The position numbers and the translations under genes were made by a program. A stretch of 64,000 bases of DNA from the NCBI RefSeq assembly GCF_024347295.1, contig NZ_AP025458.1:2480001-2544000 (forward strand), read 5' to 3'. Positions 63,327 through 64,000 of this stretch are shown in pieces. The notes below the pieces were generated by a model. It had not been told where the DNA came from, made no database searches, and was given only the letters and a program-made list of their open reading frames with translations. The DNA comes from Vibrio artabrorum (GTDB lineage Bacteria > Pseudomonadota > Gammaproteobacteria > Enterobacterales > Vibrionaceae). Positions within the stretch are counted from its first letter, which is position 1; the number at the start of each line of letters is the position of its first letter.

Positions 63327-64000
63327 TCAAGCTTTAGAATTAAGCCTATATAAACTACTATCTATTTTAATGGTCATAGTAAGTTGCATACTCTGATGCA
63401 TGGCAAGTATGGTAAGTCCTAAACTTTCATGAATTGAATTATCGTTAGAAGTGCCGAATGACGATAAACACGCATGCGCATTTACCGCTTGGCTTTGAGG
63501 CTCTAAACACAGAAAACTCGCTGGCCCTATGGGTTTATACACTTGCAGGTAATTACACGGACTAATAAGCGTTACTAATAACCCGTTACCGTGTTTTAAT
63601 GTGGCTTTTACTCCTGATTTATCCAGACGGTAACCATTATTAAGCCATATTTCTGGAATAGGTTTTGCTCGTTCAAAACTGTACATAGGAGGGATAACGC
63701 TTGTATAGTCTATTGGTAGATAAGTCTCATCTTCTCGCCACCACCCAAGCGCAGGGAATTGCACACGCGTATCCGGTAAGCAATGAAAGAAAGGGTGGAA
63801 ACCCGCCCCGAATGGAAAGGCTTCCTTGCTAAGATTGGTCACTGTCATGGTTACAATCAAGCTGTCTTGTTCAAGCTGAAAACGCTGCTTGGCTTGATAG
63901 TGACACACGCCTTTAATGTCTGATGTCATCGCTAATTCTAGCCATAACTCTTGTTGGTTCTGTCGACACAGTTGCCAATGGGTTAACCAGCCATCACCGT
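63327..64000 (-). CDS. Aldose 1-epimerase family protein (5' part beyond window)
   Basis: The frame stays open to the right edge, giving at least 224 residues. It reads DGWLTHWQLCRQNQQELWLEL, then GAGFHPFFHCLPDTRVQFPA (His of the FGxGxHPFF pattern), PEIWLNNGYRLDKSG and VYKPIGPASFLCLEPQSQAVNA, the last with the catalytic Glu context of galactose mutarotase relatives. It probably interconverts sugar anomers. It is convergent with the exported-protein module. Whether it is island or core cannot be told. Confidence 0.82.
   Translation of the reverse strand, partial: GDGWLTHWQLCRQNQQELWLELAMTSDIKGVCHYQAKQRFQLEQDSLIVTMTVTNLSKEAFPFGAGFHPFFHCLPDTRVQFPALGWWREDETYLPIDYTSVIPPMYSFERAKPIPEIWLNNGYRLDKSGVKATLKHGNGLLVTLISPCNYLQVYKPIGPASFLCLEPQSQAVNAHACLSSFGTSNDNSIHESLGLTILAMHQSMQLTMTIKIDSSLYRLNSKA

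Overview
The window looks like chromosome 1 of a marine Vibrio. Pointers are a LuxR/HapR/SmcR/LitR-type quorum-sensing regulator beside hpt, the pilABCD-coaE-zapD-yacG block, luxS-gshA, a stand-alone oadGAB operon, a tRNA-Arg/tRNA-Ser cluster next to csrA, and the order lysC-alaS-recA-pncC. The LuxR-type protein resembles the Splendidus clade most in my memory. That placement is inference; I could run no search.

Positions 1 to about 43,118 are core genome. Left to right: hpt (partial) and luxR; a repeat-rich gap with an 18-copy 7-bp microsatellite and a 107-bp tandem array; the pyruvate dehydrogenase operon pdhR-aceE-aceF-lpdA with a perfect PdhR-type operator; ampD and nadC; the type IV pilus genes pilA-pilD with coaE, zapD and yacG; the rpsP-rimM-trmD-rplS operon and ffh; ypjD and a CorB-type transporter; luxS, a lytic-transglycosylase-like lipoprotein and gshA; an M16 peptidase, yqaA and an oxidoreductase; oadGAB (sodium-pumping oxaloacetate decarboxylase); eight tRNA-Arg(ACG) and two tRNA-Ser(GCT) genes; csrA, lysC, alaS, recA with an SOS box, and pncC.

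Just past pncC the first nine codons of a divergent mutS are readable from 43,092, and then the reading frame changes. Everything from about 43,119 to the right edge is best read as an accessory island inserted in the 5' end of mutS. The rest of mutS is not in the window, so the island, or a larger rearrangement, continues to the right. On the minus strand the island carries an AlpA-like regulator, a Panacea-domain protein, an McrBC system whose McrB has an N-terminal EVE-like reader domain, and a complete type I restriction-modification set (hsdR, hsdM, hsdS). Further right come two accessory genes (one LPD25-like), a second accD with a divergent LysR-type regulator, and a plus-strand module of RadC, two DUF2787 proteins, a 58-residue membrane protein, a WYL-type regulator and three small exported proteins. 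A partial aldose 1-epimerase closes the window.

Two points stand out. The island separates mutS from its native start region, which may make the host a mutator or a conditional one, as chromosomal islands do at mutL in Streptococcus pyogenes. The extra AccD has Leu where E. coli AccD has Met203, the position I recall as controlling sensitivity to the acetyl-CoA carboxylase inhibitor andrimid. This points to an antibiotic-resistant carboxyltransferase subunit carried by the island.
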